Positions 41,230 to 51,507 of a stretch of 64,000 nt of DNA are shown piece after piece. How positions within the stretch are numbered: the stretch's first letter is position 1; each line of letters begins with the position of its first letter. The notes beneath the pieces are model-generated. The model ran no database searches and was not told the DNA's origin. It was given only the letters and a program-made list of their open reading frames with translations. Origin of the DNA: Chitinophaga parva (lineage in GTDB: Bacteria > Bacteroidota > Bacteroidia > Chitinophagales > Chitinophagaceae); assembly GCF_003071345.1 (NCBI RefSeq), contig NZ_QCYK01000002.1, positions 992,001-1,056,000 of the forward strand, read 5' to 3'. A program made the position numbers and the translations under genes.

Positions 41230-44200
41230 ATGCAAATTATTTTTTATTGCATGCGTGATCCCTATGCAAGGAAACGTAGCTCAACCAAATCGCTGTTAGT
41301 CATGAAACTAACATTCTTTCTCCTTACCGCTGCCCTGTTGCAGGTATCTGCCAGGGGACTTTCACAGAACATCAGCTTTAATGGTAAAAACGTTGCACTG
41401 GAAAAAGTGTTTGCTTCGGTAGAATCGCAAACCGACTATGTTTTCCTGTACAAGGCTGCAGTTTTATCGGTGGCCAAACCGGTTACTGTCAATGCCCGGG
41501 AAACCGACCTGGCTGTATTTCTCAACAAGGTCTTCGAGAACCAGCCGCTGACCTACACCATCATCGACAAGAACATCCTGGTATCCCAGAAAGTGTTCAA
41601 ACTGGTTGAAGGCAAGCAACCTGTCGTCGATACGATGCCGGCAAAACAGGAGTTGATAAATATCTATGTCTATTCCCCCGGGTATACACCGATGGGCAGT
41701 GCCACTATTAGCAATCTTACCGACAAGCGGAACTATCTCACCGCCGGAAACGGGGCGGCCCAGGTGCCGGTAAGGCTGGGCGATCAAATGCGGATCAGCT
41801 ATATCGGGTATGTGGATCATCTGTTTAAAATTACGGAGGAGATCATTGCCAGCAGGACATACAACAATGAGATGGTGCTCTCCACGAACAAGCTGGATGA
41901 AGTACAGATCACGGTGTTGGGCACTACCAATAAAAGAACTGGCACGGCCAATATCTCCACGGTGAAAGCCAGTGATATCGAAAGGCAACCGGTCGTAAAT
42001 GTGCTGGATGCCATCGCAGGCCGTGTTCCCGGCCTCCATATCAGCCAGTCGGCCAACACAGCCGGGGCCAGGAAAGTAGAGTTACGCGGACGTAATGTGC
42101 TGAACGAGAACAGTTATACAGATCCGCTGTATGTGGTGGACGGATTACCCATTGCCACTTTATCCGTGAATCCATACGGTGCAAATCAACCTGTTCAGGG
42201 CGGTTATTCGTTGTCCGAAAATCCGCTGTATATGATCAACCCGCTGGATATTGAAAGCGTAGACGTGCTCAAAGATGCGGATGCCACCGCGTTGTATGGT
42301 TCCAGGGGTGCAAACGGGGTGATCATGATCACTACCAAAAAGGGAAAGCCAGGCCCTACCAGGTTTAATGTAAACTACTCCAAAGTATTTTCGGGTGTGC
42401 AGCATTACATGAATATGATGAACACAGAGCAATACCTGGCAGTAAGAAGGGAAGCATTTATGAATGATGCAGTGCTGCCTACCCAGTTGAGCGCCCCGGA
42501 CCTCACCATCTGGGACCAGAAAGCCTATACCGACTGGCAACGCGCCTTCTTCAAAAATGAGCAGTCGAGCGATGTGCAATTGAGTGTGGAAGGTGGGCTG
42601 CTGCTCAATACATTCCGCGTGAGTGTGGGATATACCTCCACCACGGAAATGTACAACCAGGGCAGGGGCAACGATCGTTTAACGGCGGGCCTGTCTTTCA
42701 ATCACCGCAGCCCGAACGGCAAGTTCACGGTGGAACTTTCTGCCAACAATACTTATTCCAACAATGAAACCGCCGCTACGATAAACTATTTCTCGCTGGC
42801 GCCCAATGCACCATCGATGTATGATTCGAGCGGAGGATATAATTTTGTTCCATACAGGAACCAGCTTGGGAGCATTTATCCATTCAAGAATGTTAAGAGC
42901 TGGGGAGAAAATCAAACGCTGAAAAGTCAGACCAATCTTGGTTTTACGTACGAAATATTCAAAGACTTCACAGCGGGCGTTCGCGTTAGCGGGGAATTTT
43001 TCTCCAATAAAGGCGGCAACTATGTCCCTAAAGCCGGGCAAGATCCCTTGTACAATCCCTTTAACTACTCCATTTTTAGTAATGGTTCCGGGAAAAGCCT
43101 GCTGGTAAGGCCAAGTATCAATTACGTTAAATTGTTCGGTGGCGCAAGGGTATCTGCTTCTGTGGCCGGAGACTATAGTTATGCAGACCAGGACCTGACA
43201 TCGGTGATGGCATTCATGTTCTCTAACGATAACCTCCTCAAAAGCTACTCCAATGCCCAGATGTTGCAATCCATGAATAATTTTGTTCCGTTGAAAATTG
43301 CCTCTTTGATGGCAACGGTTTCTTTCGACTGGGAAAGTAAGTACATGGTTAACCTGAATGGCAGGAGAGATGGTTCGTCGCGCTTCGGTAGCGGGTCCCG
43401 TTTCGGGAACTTCGGATCTGTAGGCGCCTCATGGATTTTATCAAACGAAGAATGGTTTAAGAAGGCTAACATGAATTGGTTGTCGTTCGTAAAGCTCAGG
43501 TCTACTTATGGCGTGATGGGCAATGCCAATGTGGGCGATTACCAATATCTCTCGCGCTGGTCCAATGTTCCAACGGATGCCATCGACAAACTGCCGGACT
43601 ACGATGGCCAAACGATTTACACACTCGTACAACCCGTTAACCAGCAATATAGCTGGTCCAGCGCCAGCAAGTTCGAGGTGGGTGCCCGCTTGGGATTTCT
43701 TAACAGCAGGTTGAACATCGAAGGTAACTTCTACATCAACCGCGACGGGAAACAACTCACCAGCATTACCACGCCGGCATTCACAGGCTTTGCTGCTGTA
43801 ACGGGCAACTGGCCCGCAGTGATCCGCAATAGGGGATTGGAGTTGATGTTGGATGCAACGATCGTAAACACCAATACCTGGGGTATTACCGCACGTTTCC
43901 AGGTAAGCAGGAACACGAATACGCTGGTGGCTTTCCCGGGGCTGGAAGATTCTCCCTATAAGGATACCTACAAGATCGGGCAGTCCGTAACTGCCAAGTC
44001 CTACTCACACTACATCGGCATCAACCCAATGAAGGGAACAGCGGTGTACGAGGACCATAACGGGGATGGGAGCATGCCGGCCGGGATGAGTACAAACTAC
44101 CCGGATACACAGTTGGACGATCATTATAAGGTAATAGACCTCAATCCCAAATATTTCGGTGGCGCAGGCTTCCGGGTAGACTTTAAGCGGGTATTGTCAC

Positions 44201-44604
44201 TGGATGCGCAATTCAGCTTCGAAAATTCCATGGTTGCCGACCAGTTGCTTGACCAGGGGTATGGCGGTCAGGCTAACGGGGTATTGTACGACGAGATCGC
44301 AAACAGGCACTGGAAGCAACCGGGCGACAAAGCGTTGTACCAAAGGTATTCCAGCATTTACAACGGCGGACTTTCGGGATCGGATGGCTACTATGCCAAA
44401 GGCGCCTATATCAGTCTTGACAACCTTAGCCTGGCCTATATGCTGCCTGTAGCGTGGATAAAGAAGGTGGGAATGAAGCAGGGTACGGTGTCCGTGAATT
44501 CATCAAAGATCTTCAAACTCTCGCAATACAGAATGTCGGATGTTGAATTGGGCACTACGCCGCAGATCAGGAGAATTGCCGCTAACCTGAGATTAAGCTT
44601 CTAA
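41230..44604 (+). CDS. SusC/RagA-family TonB-dependent transporter with STN domain
   Basis: This is a 1124-residue outer-membrane TonB-dependent transporter. A signal sequence lies after a long n-region (VMKLTFFLLTAALLQVSA). The STN domain follows (about residues 45-120), which signals to FecR, then a short carboxypeptidase-regulatory-like/CNA-like stretch (about 135-215). The plug has the SusC signatures DALAIAGRVPGLHI-like (DAIAGRVPGLHIS) and ADATALYGSRGANGVIMITTK, and a beta-barrel fills the C-terminal 800 residues. It forms the pore with the SusD lipoprotein encoded 10 bp later. The substrate is unknown; no glycosidase is in the operon, but an S41 protease is, so a peptide substrate is a possible reading. 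Confidence 0.95.
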   Translation: MQIIFYCMRDPYARKRSSTKSLLVMKLTFFLLTAALLQVSARGLSQNISFNGKNVALEKVFASVESQTDYVFLYKAAVLSVAKPVTVNARETDLAVFLNKVFENQPLTYTIIDKNILVSQKVFKLVEGKQPVVDTMPAKQELINIYVYSPGYTPMGSATISNLTDKRNYLTAGNGAAQVPVRLGDQMRISYIGYVDHLFKITEEIIASRTYNNEMVLSTNKLDEVQITVLGTTNKRTGTANISTVKASDIERQPVVNVLDAIAGRVPGLHISQSANTAGARKVELRGRNVLNENSYTDPLYVVDGLPIATLSVNPYGANQPVQGGYSLSENPLYMINPLDIESVDVLKDADATALYGSRGANGVIMITTKKGKPGPTRFNVNYSKVFSGVQHYMNMMNTEQYLAVRREAFMNDAVLPTQLSAPDLTIWDQKAYTDWQRAFFKNEQSSDVQLSVEGGLLLNTFRVSVGYTSTTEMYNQGRGNDRLTAGLSFNHRSPNGKFTVELSANNTYSNNETAATINYFSLAPNAPSMYDSSGGYNFVPYRNQLGSIYPFKNVKSWGENQTLKSQTNLGFTYEIFKDFTAGVRVSGEFFSNKGGNYVPKAGQDPLYNPFNYSIFSNGSGKSLLVRPSINYVKLFGGARVSASVAGDYSYADQDLTSVMAFMFSNDNLLKSYSNAQMLQSMNNFVPLKIASLMATVSFDWESKYMVNLNGRRDGSSRFGSGSRFGNFGSVGASWILSNEEWFKKANMNWLSFVKLRSTYGVMGNANVGDYQYLSRWSNVPTDAIDKLPDYDGQTIYTLVQPVNQQYSWSSASKFEVGARLGFLNSRLNIEGNFYINRDGKQLTSITTPAFTGFAAVTGNWPAVIRNRGLELMLDATIVNTNTWGITARFQVSRNTNTLVAFPGLEDSPYKDTYKIGQSVTAKSYSHYIGINPMKGTAVYEDHNGDGSMPAGMSTNYPDTQLDDHYKVIDLNPKYFGGAGFRVDFKRVLSLDAQFSFENSMVADQLLDQGYGGQANGVLYDEIANRHWKQPGDKALYQRYSSIYNGGLSGSDGYYAKGAYISLDNLSLAYMLPVAWIKKVGMKQGTVSVNSSKIFKLSQYRMSDVELGTTPQIRRIAANLRLSF

Positions 44605-44614
44605 AATCAATCGT

Positions 44615-46075
44615 ATGAAAAAATTTGCTATCAATATAATTGCAGCCGGGGTGTTATTGTTTGGCCTGTTGGTAACAGGTTGCAATAAGATGCTGGATAT
44701 AAAGGACCCGATAAATTCGATCACTACCAGCGAGGTTTTCCAGAACGATGAACAAGCCGGCACTGCCCTTAATGGCTTGTATTCTTACCTGATCAACGGT
44801 GGAACGGCCGAAGTTTATTCAAACGGGGACCTGGGCAGCGATCTATACAGTGCCGGTGGCATTACGCTGGCCGCCGGGCACTCCGCGGACGAATTATATG
44901 CACCCTCGCTCAGCGGAGGATACCAGTACTATGCGGAAACCTCCGCCAGGCTCACATTACAGACCACGGGTTATTCCCCGAAAATATGGAAGACGGCCTA
45001 TAAGGGCATTTTCAATGCCAATGCCCTGATAGCAGGAGTGAAAGGCGCCACATCCGAAGCGCTTACGCAGGCCTACCGGAAACGGGTGCTGGGCGAAGCG
45101 CTGGCCGTGAGAGCAATGAGCTATTTCTACCTGGTGAATTTGTTCGAAAAGGTGCCCCTCGCCTTATCCATCGATTATAACGATACACAAACGCTTCCTT
45201 CCGCCAATCCTGCTACTGTGTACCGGCAAATCATCAACGACCTGGAAGAAGCGTCGGGGTATCTTTCCGAAAATTACGATGGTAACAACACAGAGCGCAT
45301 CCGGATCAATAAATGGTATGTGAAGGCGATGCTGGCAAGGGTATACCTGTTTACCAAAGACTACGACAAAGCTTATCAGAATGCTAACGACGTGATTGGC
45401 CGCACAGACCTGTTCCAACTGGAAACCCTGGACAATGTGTTCAGCATGGCCAGCCGGGAAGTTATTTTCCAGTTGAAGCAGACCAACACTAATGGGGTAC
45501 GCGGCAATGCCACGCCCGAAGGGTATAGCATGACATCCCGTTACCTCGCACCGATGCTGATGAATGCTTTCGAGGCGGGCGATAACAGGAAAACTGCATG
45601 GATCAGGGTCATCGCCGGCGATCAATATGTACCTGCCGGTTTTACACCGAACAAGTACAAGATCAATCAAAACAACCGTGTAACAGGAGGCAACCTGTCC
45701 GAATATTATGTAGTGATGCGGCTCGCGGAAATGTACCTGGTAAGGGCAGAAGCGAACATGTTGCGGAGCGCGGCCAATAAAAATGCCGTGATAGATGATC
45801 TGAACACGATCAGGACGCGCGCGGGATTAAACGGTCTGCCTTATACGTTAACCGATCAGCAGGTAACGGATGCCATCGCGCAGGAAAGGCGCGTAGAGTT
45901 GTTTGCTGAATGGGGGCACCGCTGGCTGGACCTGAAAAGGACGAGCAAGGCCACAGACGTGCTTTCTGTGATCTCTTACAAACAGCCGTGGAATCCATAC
46001 CAGTTGCTCTACCCGGTTCCTCCGGACGAGATCCGCTGGGATAACAATCTCTCCCAGAATATTGGCTACAATTAA
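44615..46075 (+). CDS. SusD/RagB-family lipoprotein
   Basis: This is a 486-residue surface lipoprotein partner of the preceding SusC. The lipoprotein signal ends in LLVTGC (Cys about 23). SusD-family landmarks are NEDEQAGTALNGLYSYL-like (NDEQAGTALNGLYSY), AVRAMSYFYLVNLFEKVPL, and the C-terminal QERRVELFAEWGHRWLDLKR. It caps the SusC pore and binds the incoming substrate at the cell surface. Confidence 0.95.
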   Translation: MKKFAINIIAAGVLLFGLLVTGCNKMLDIKDPINSITTSEVFQNDEQAGTALNGLYSYLINGGTAEVYSNGDLGSDLYSAGGITLAAGHSADELYAPSLSGGYQYYAETSARLTLQTTGYSPKIWKTAYKGIFNANALIAGVKGATSEALTQAYRKRVLGEALAVRAMSYFYLVNLFEKVPLALSIDYNDTQTLPSANPATVYRQIINDLEEASGYLSENYDGNNTERIRINKWYVKAMLARVYLFTKDYDKAYQNANDVIGRTDLFQLETLDNVFSMASREVIFQLKQTNTNGVRGNATPEGYSMTSRYLAPMLMNAFEAGDNRKTAWIRVIAGDQYVPAGFTPNKYKINQNNRVTGGNLSEYYVVMRLAEMYLVRAEANMLRSAANKNAVIDDLNTIRTRAGLNGLPYTLTDQQVTDAIAQERRVELFAEWGHRWLDLKRTSKATDVLSVISYKQPWNPYQLLYPVPPDEIRWDNNLSQNIGYN

Positions 46076-46102
46076 AATGTGATCAACATTAAATCAAGAA
46101 AG

Positions 46103-46870
46103 ATGTTTCAATTCAGCTTCAAAAAATATTTCAAAGCAGGTGTGTTAGCGGGAGGCATCCTGTTGCTCGTTACTTCCTGTAAGAAGGATGTACCGGCAGC
46201 GCAATTTCCGGCGTCTTTGACGATCGTGAATGGCATTAACGATAATACCTCCTTCCTTACCACCTATTTTGGGACCACACGGCCCAAATACTACAGCAGG
46301 CTTTCTTATGTAGGCACTGGCAACTCTTTTGATTATGCCACCGATAAAATGGACCTGCCGCTTACGCTGTTCAGGAACAACGATACGCTGCAGCCGGATA
46401 AACCCTTCCTGAAAACCAACCTCAAACTGGAACCTGGCGGCATCTTCACGCATTTTGTGTACGGTAGCCCAACGGCGGTAAAACAGAAGACCATAAAAGA
46501 AAACCTTCCTACCCGCAACGTGGATGATAGTGTGGCCAACCTCCGGATCATTAATCTCTTCGATAACCGGTCGATCGATGTGTTAGAACTGGAGCCGGTG
46601 CCCGGATCTATGGCTACCGATCTTGCCTATGAAGAACTGACCGGTTTTATAAGAGTGCCTATCAGCACATCGGTACAGAACTTTCGTTTCGAAGTACGGG
46701 ATCATGCTACAGGTGTCACGTTGGCCACCCTTTCCGACGCAAATATTTATCCGGGCACTACTACGATCAATCCTAACTGGTTGTTTAAGGCGCGTACCAT
46801 GCTGGTAACGGGCACCTGGACTTCGCAAAGCGTTTTTTCGGCCAGGGCAACCAGTATCGGTCATTATTAA
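46103..46870 (+). CDS. predicted lipoprotein of the SusCD operon
   Basis: This is a 255-residue lipoprotein (263 if the GTG at 46079 is used). The signal GVLAGGILLLVTSC ends in the lipobox Cys. The mature part looks all-beta, with segments such as SLTIVNGINDNTSFLTTYF and VANLRIINLFDNRSIDVLEL resembling two DUF4397-like immunoglobulin-type repeats, but I am not certain of the family. Its place directly after SusD suggests an accessory surface-binding (SusE/F-like position) lipoprotein. Confidence 0.8.
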   Translation: MFQFSFKKYFKAGVLAGGILLLVTSCKKDVPAAQFPASLTIVNGINDNTSFLTTYFGTTRPKYYSRLSYVGTGNSFDYATDKMDLPLTLFRNNDTLQPDKPFLKTNLKLEPGGIFTHFVYGSPTAVKQKTIKENLPTRNVDDSVANLRIINLFDNRSIDVLELEPVPGSMATDLAYEELTGFIRVPISTSVQNFRFEVRDHATGVTLATLSDANIYPGTTTINPNWLFKARTMLVTGTWTSQSVFSARATSIGHY

Positions 46871-46899
46871 TCCAAGTTTCTAATCATAAGTAACATTAT

Positions 46900-47835
46900 A
46901 TGCAACCTGTGTTAAAGGTGGAAAACCTATCGCATAAGTATGCCAGTACCTGGGCCATACGCGAAGTAAATTTTGAGATCAATGATACCGGTGTTGTCGG
47001 ATTGCTGGGCTCAAACGGAGCGGGTAAGTCTACCACGATGAATATCATTTGCGGCACCCTGTTGCAAACGGAAGGCAATGTTTCCATCAATGGGTTGAAT
47101 ATCAAAGACGATCCTATTGAATATAAAAAACAGATCGGTTTTTTACCACAGCAGGCACCCCTGTATATGGACTTTACCGTGCAGGAGTACCTGGAATATG
47201 CTGCGCAGTTAAGGTTGATGGATAGACGCCTGATAAAAAGTGCCGTAGATGAAGTATTGGAAAAAACATCCATTACGCAGATGCGGTCGCGCCTTATAAA
47301 AAACCTGTCGGGTGGATATCGGCAGCGCGTAGGTATTGCGCAGTCTATCATTAACAAACCCAAAGTGGTGATCCTTGACGAGCCTACCAACGGCCTCGAT
47401 CCTAACCAGATCATTGAAGCAAGAAAACTGATAAAAGAAATTGCGCAGGACCGTGCCGTATTGTTGTCGTCACATGTGTTATCCGAAATAAACCTGCTTG
47501 CCAAAGAGATCATCATGATCGAAGGAGGGCAGGTGGTGTTCTCCGATTCGCTCGATGCCTTCAATAATATCCTGCAACCTAATACCATGGTGGCCAGGAT
47601 GCTCCACATGCCTGCGCCTGAAGAATTGATGGCCATAGAAGATGTGCAGAAAGTGGAGTTGCTGCCGGATAACAAATGCAGGATCTGGTTCCAGCCCAAC
47701 GATGACCTGGCGGAAAGAATTGTGAGGAAGAGTGCAGAGAAGAACTGGAGACTCACTGCTATTCAAACAGAGTCTTCCGGTATGGACGATGTATTCAAAC
47801 AATTATCATCAAATGCTTCTTCAATCTTACGTTAA
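46900..47835 (+). CDS. ABC transporter ATP-binding protein (GldA-like)
   Basis: This 311-residue ABC ATPase is of the ABC-2 export type. Walker A is LLGSNGAGKSTT, the signature NLSGGYRQRVGIAQ, Walker B KVVILDEPTNGLDP, and the H-loop LSSHVLSE. A C-terminal DUF4162-like extension follows (about 220-311). It is the partner of the next gene, whose ATG overlaps this stop by one base. The pair resembles GldA with GldF/GldG, best known from gliding-motility and other export contexts; similar modules occur in many Bacteroidota without gliding. Confidence 0.93.
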   Translation: MQPVLKVENLSHKYASTWAIREVNFEINDTGVVGLLGSNGAGKSTTMNIICGTLLQTEGNVSINGLNIKDDPIEYKKQIGFLPQQAPLYMDFTVQEYLEYAAQLRLMDRRLIKSAVDEVLEKTSITQMRSRLIKNLSGGYRQRVGIAQSIINKPKVVILDEPTNGLDPNQIIEARKLIKEIAQDRAVLLSSHVLSEINLLAKEIIMIEGGQVVFSDSLDAFNNILQPNTMVARMLHMPAPEELMAIEDVQKVELLPDNKCRIWFQPNDDLAERIVRKSAEKNWRLTAIQTESSGMDDVFKQLSSNASSILR

Positions 47836-50159
47836 TGAAAGTAGTTTTTAATATAGCGCGGGCGGAATTACGGTATTTTTTCTTTTCCCCGATCGCATGG
47901 TTTGTATTGATTTTATTCCTGATGTCTAATGCGGGCATCATCATGGGCAACTTGGCGGATACGGCGCTGCAGCAAGATATGATGCTGGAGTTACAGGGGA
48001 GTCTTTTTCCGGGGTTTCTCAATAGCCCGCTAACCAAATTGGTGATCGGCAAAGGGCTCGACACGGTGCTGACAATTTTCTTTCTGTACATTCCGTTATT
48101 GACCATGGGGGTCATTAACCGGGAATATGCAGGCGGCACCATTAAGTTGCTGCATTCCTCGCCGGTAAAAACACGGCAGATCATCCTGGGTAAGTTCCTG
48201 GGTGTGTATAGTTTTGTATGCCTGATGATCGCCATCTTCTTGAGTGTGATCGTGGTATTACTCTGTTCTATCAGGAACGTGGAGTTCCCGCTTACCCTCG
48301 CCATGATATTGGGCTTCTTTTTACTGGCGGCCATGTATGTGGCGGTAGGGATGTTTATCTCCAGTTTAACCTCGTACCCCATCGTTGCCGGCATCGGAAC
48401 ATTTGTGGTGCTTACCCTGTTCACTAGTTTAGCCATGTGGTTCCAGGGAACGGATTATGTGCGGGATGTTACCTGGTACCTCTCCAGCTCGGGAAGAGTA
48501 GAAAGCCTGCTGGGAGGGCTTATTACAACAAGAGACCTCGTTTACTTCCTCAGTATTACTTCCCTTTTTATCATATTCACCACCATCAAAATGAAATCCG
48601 TTACGGAGTCGAAGCCGTGGCGCGTGTCAGCAGGCAGGTACTTTTTGGCATTCACAGTAACGGTGGTGCTGCTGGTGGTTAGCTCCATTCACGGGTTCAT
48701 TGGCTATTGTGATGTAACAAGAGGTAAGATAAATACGCTGCATGAAAACACCCAGGGCGTAATAAAGCAGTTGGATGGATCGCCGCTGAAGGTAACGCTG
48801 TACACTAACCTGTTAGGGTATAACCTGGGTAATGGATTGCCCACTGAGCGTAATAACTACCTGTGGAAGTTTTGGGCCAAGTATCGCCGCTTTTATACAA
48901 ACATGGAGTTTAACTATGTGTATTATTACGATATAAACCATGGCGATAGCTCCATATTCCAGGCGTACCCGGGCAAATCGTTGGACGAAATAGCAGAGAA
49001 GTATGCGGAAATGTATAAGACCGATCTCGCTATCTATAAAAAACCTGCGGAGATCAGGAGCATGATCGACCTGGAATCGGAGAAAAAGGGTTTATTGATG
49101 GAGGTGGAGTATAAAGGGAGAAAGACGTTCCTGAGAACCTACGAAGACCCGGAAGTTTTTCCAAGTGAAAGAAATGTTTCCGGTAGCCTGTTGCGTTTAA
49201 TAAATGATACAACGCCCACAATTAAATTCCTTACAGGGCACTATGAACGTTCACCCCTTAAGAGCGGCGAACGGGAATATGGCATTCATGCAATGGCTAA
49301 AGGGAATAGGAATGCGCTGATCAATATGGGACTGAATTTCGACACCATCTCCGCCCTGCGTCCTGGTGTGATAAAGCCCGATGGCGCACTGGTGGTCGCC
49401 GATCCTAAAACGGTATTGGATAAGTCTATTATCGATAGCATTAAACACTATATTGACAATGGAGGAGATGCTATGTTCTATTCTGAACCAGGCAAGCAGT
49501 TTATCATGAACCCTATCCTCAATCATGTGGGAGTAAATGCGGATGAAGGTACCATTGTGCAGGTCAATCCGCAGGATCTGCCGCACAAGTTTGCCGGGTT
49601 GATCTCTAAGATAGGTACGGATATGGCTGATGAACAACCGTTCTTCTACTTCAGAAATGGTATCGGCAGGGCCTGTTATACCAATATCGCCGGCGCCAGT
49701 GTACTAAGCTATTCCGATACCACAGGATTTAAGGTAGAGCAGATCACTACTATACCCAACAATCCAACGACCTGGGTAGAAAGAGGCCTCCTGGTAGTTG
49801 ATTCCGCAGCGCCAGTATTCAATGCCACAGAGGGCGACTACAGGAAGGAGGCGCCTTATCCGGTCGGTCTGCAGCTTACCCGTAAGATCGGCAACAAAGC
49901 ACAGCGGATCATTATTTCCAGCGATGCGGATATGATGTCTGCTGGTAGGGGCAACGGAAAGGATTATGGCAATGCGTTCTACAGCTACACGGTGGATAAC
50001 AAGTACCCTGTTTACCATAATTTCCCGGTACCTACAGATATATGGGTTACGATCAAAAAGACCCCGGCCAATACATTGAAGTTGCTCCTTCAATACATTA
50101 TACCGGCCCTCATCCTGGTGGCAGGTATCGTGATCCTGGTAAGGAGAAAACGTAAATAG
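47835..50159 (+). CDS. ABC-2 permease fused to GldG-like domain
   Basis: This 774-residue inner-membrane protein joins an ABC-2/GldF-like permease (about residues 1-245, six hydrophobic helices, with NREYAGGTIKLLHSSPVKT) to a GldG-like ABC_transp_aux domain. The second part begins with a seventh helix near residue 265 and has a large periplasmic section (about 290-735), then a last helix (YIIPALILVAGIVILVRRK). In GldFG these are two proteins; here they are one. It forms an exporter or extracytoplasmic machine with the preceding ATPase. Substrate unknown. Confidence 0.9.
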   Translation: MKVVFNIARAELRYFFFSPIAWFVLILFLMSNAGIIMGNLADTALQQDMMLELQGSLFPGFLNSPLTKLVIGKGLDTVLTIFFLYIPLLTMGVINREYAGGTIKLLHSSPVKTRQIILGKFLGVYSFVCLMIAIFLSVIVVLLCSIRNVEFPLTLAMILGFFLLAAMYVAVGMFISSLTSYPIVAGIGTFVVLTLFTSLAMWFQGTDYVRDVTWYLSSSGRVESLLGGLITTRDLVYFLSITSLFIIFTTIKMKSVTESKPWRVSAGRYFLAFTVTVVLLVVSSIHGFIGYCDVTRGKINTLHENTQGVIKQLDGSPLKVTLYTNLLGYNLGNGLPTERNNYLWKFWAKYRRFYTNMEFNYVYYYDINHGDSSIFQAYPGKSLDEIAEKYAEMYKTDLAIYKKPAEIRSMIDLESEKKGLLMEVEYKGRKTFLRTYEDPEVFPSERNVSGSLLRLINDTTPTIKFLTGHYERSPLKSGEREYGIHAMAKGNRNALINMGLNFDTISALRPGVIKPDGALVVADPKTVLDKSIIDSIKHYIDNGGDAMFYSEPGKQFIMNPILNHVGVNADEGTIVQVNPQDLPHKFAGLISKIGTDMADEQPFFYFRNGIGRACYTNIAGASVLSYSDTTGFKVEQITTIPNNPTTWVERGLLVVDSAAPVFNATEGDYRKEAPYPVGLQLTRKIGNKAQRIIISSDADMMSAGRGNGKDYGNAFYSYTVDNKYPVYHNFPVPTDIWVTIKKTPANTLKLLLQYIIPALILVAGIVILVRRKRK

Positions 50160-50193
50160 CGGGTACTTTAATTGGTTTATAAAAAATATAATT

Positions 50194-51507
50194 ATGTATT
50201 TGCAAACAGATATGCAGACGATGGATGATCTGCGCTTGTTTTCGAAGGCAGACACAAAGGGCATTTACGATATTTATAATCATTCCCATACCCGTGGCGG
50301 GCAAACCATCATGGAAGCTATGTTCAGGAAGCCGCTGAACAACCGGGAAGCGATCATCAAGCGGATCAATATTATTACTGCATTCGTGAAAATGAAGGCC
50401 ACTTTCCCTTTCGATGGCGCCATGCTGGACCAGGCAGAGAAATACATTTCGTTCGATGATAACCCGGATGGTGGCACAAAAGTATCGCTCAGTGAAAAGG
50501 AAGTACAGAATGGAATCATGTCGATCATCGATCTTTTTCACACGCTCAGGAAGTACCTGGAGTCAGCGGAAATAACCGGGGTGAAAGAATTGGAGGAAGA
50601 ACGGCTGGCAGCTATCGGGGTGTTGAACGACCCGGCTTTTCTACCGGTGTTCAACGAGAGGCCCAATGCGAGGATATCTTTTGCCGCTGTTACCGCTTTC
50701 GATGTGCTGATCCGTAATAAGGAAAAGCAGAAAGTACTGCAACTCCTGCAGTTTATTTATCATATCGATGTGTATGTTTCCGTGGCCCAGGTTACGCTGA
50801 AACACAACATGGTATTCCCCGTGGTGCATCCAAAGGGAACCAGCATTTTAAAAGTGGACGGTGTATACCATCCACTTTTAAAAAACGCGGTGGCCAATAG
50901 TCTATATATGGCGCCTTCCTGTAACCTGGTCTTTCTTACAGGAGCCAACATGGCCGGCAAATCCACCTTCCTGCGTTCGTTCAGTACTGCCGTGTATATC
51001 GCGCATATGGGATTCCCGGTAGCCGCGGCGGCCATGGAATTTTCCGTGATGGATGGCGTATATACAACGATCAATCTGCCTGATAACCTGGGCATAGGCG
51101 CCAGCCATTTCTACGCAGAGGTGTTGCGGGTGAAGAAAATAGGGCAGGAGCTCAGTGAAGGAAGATCACTGTTTGTATTGTTCGATGAATTGTTCCGGGG
51201 TACGAATGTGAAGGATGCACTGGAAGGAACCCTGGCTGTTTGTAATGCGTTTATGAACCGGAAAGACAGTAAGTTCATCATCTCCTCCCATATTATAGAA
51301 GCGGCGGACGAATTGCGGAAAAGTGAAAGCGCCGCGTTTTACTTTCTTCCTACCATCATGAACGGAGCTGTACCTGAGTATACGTATACCCTGCTGGAAG
51401 GCGTTACCAATGATAAGCATGGAATGATCATTATTAATAACGAAGGTATAATGGACATTCTTAAGCAGGGAAACAAAGGCGGGAAAAAGTTAAAAAAGCA
51501 ATTATGA
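50194..51507 (+). CDS. MutS-like ATPase without mismatch-recognition domain (first)
   Basis: This is a 437-residue MutS-family ATPase with only the core/lever part (DLRLFSKADTKGIYDIYNHS onward) and the ABC-type ATPase domain: Walker A LTGANMAGKSTF (Lys256), Walker B LFVLFDELFRGTN, and a SHII H-loop. The N-terminal mismatch-binding domain with its Phe-x-Glu and the connector are absent, so it is not a canonical mismatch repair protein. A second copy follows with a 4-bp overlap, so the two probably form a heterodimer. Why it sits in a SusCD/ABC-exporter operon is unknown. Confidence 0.9.
   Translation: MYLQTDMQTMDDLRLFSKADTKGIYDIYNHSHTRGGQTIMEAMFRKPLNNREAIIKRINIITAFVKMKATFPFDGAMLDQAEKYISFDDNPDGGTKVSLSEKEVQNGIMSIIDLFHTLRKYLESAEITGVKELEEERLAAIGVLNDPAFLPVFNERPNARISFAAVTAFDVLIRNKEKQKVLQLLQFIYHIDVYVSVAQVTLKHNMVFPVVHPKGTSILKVDGVYHPLLKNAVANSLYMAPSCNLVFLTGANMAGKSTFLRSFSTAVYIAHMGFPVAAAAMEFSVMDGVYTTINLPDNLGIGASHFYAEVLRVKKIGQELSEGRSLFVLFDELFRGTNVKDALEGTLAVCNAFMNRKDSKFIISSHIIEAADELRKSESAAFYFLPTIMNGAVPEYTYTLLEGVTNDKHGMIIINNEGIMDILKQGNKGGKKLKKQL

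Noticed and set aside
44615..46075. Polysaccharide utilisation locus
   Set aside because: A SusC/SusD pair is present but the operon contains no glycoside hydrolase or lyase; the nearest GH2 is 12 kb away on the other strand.
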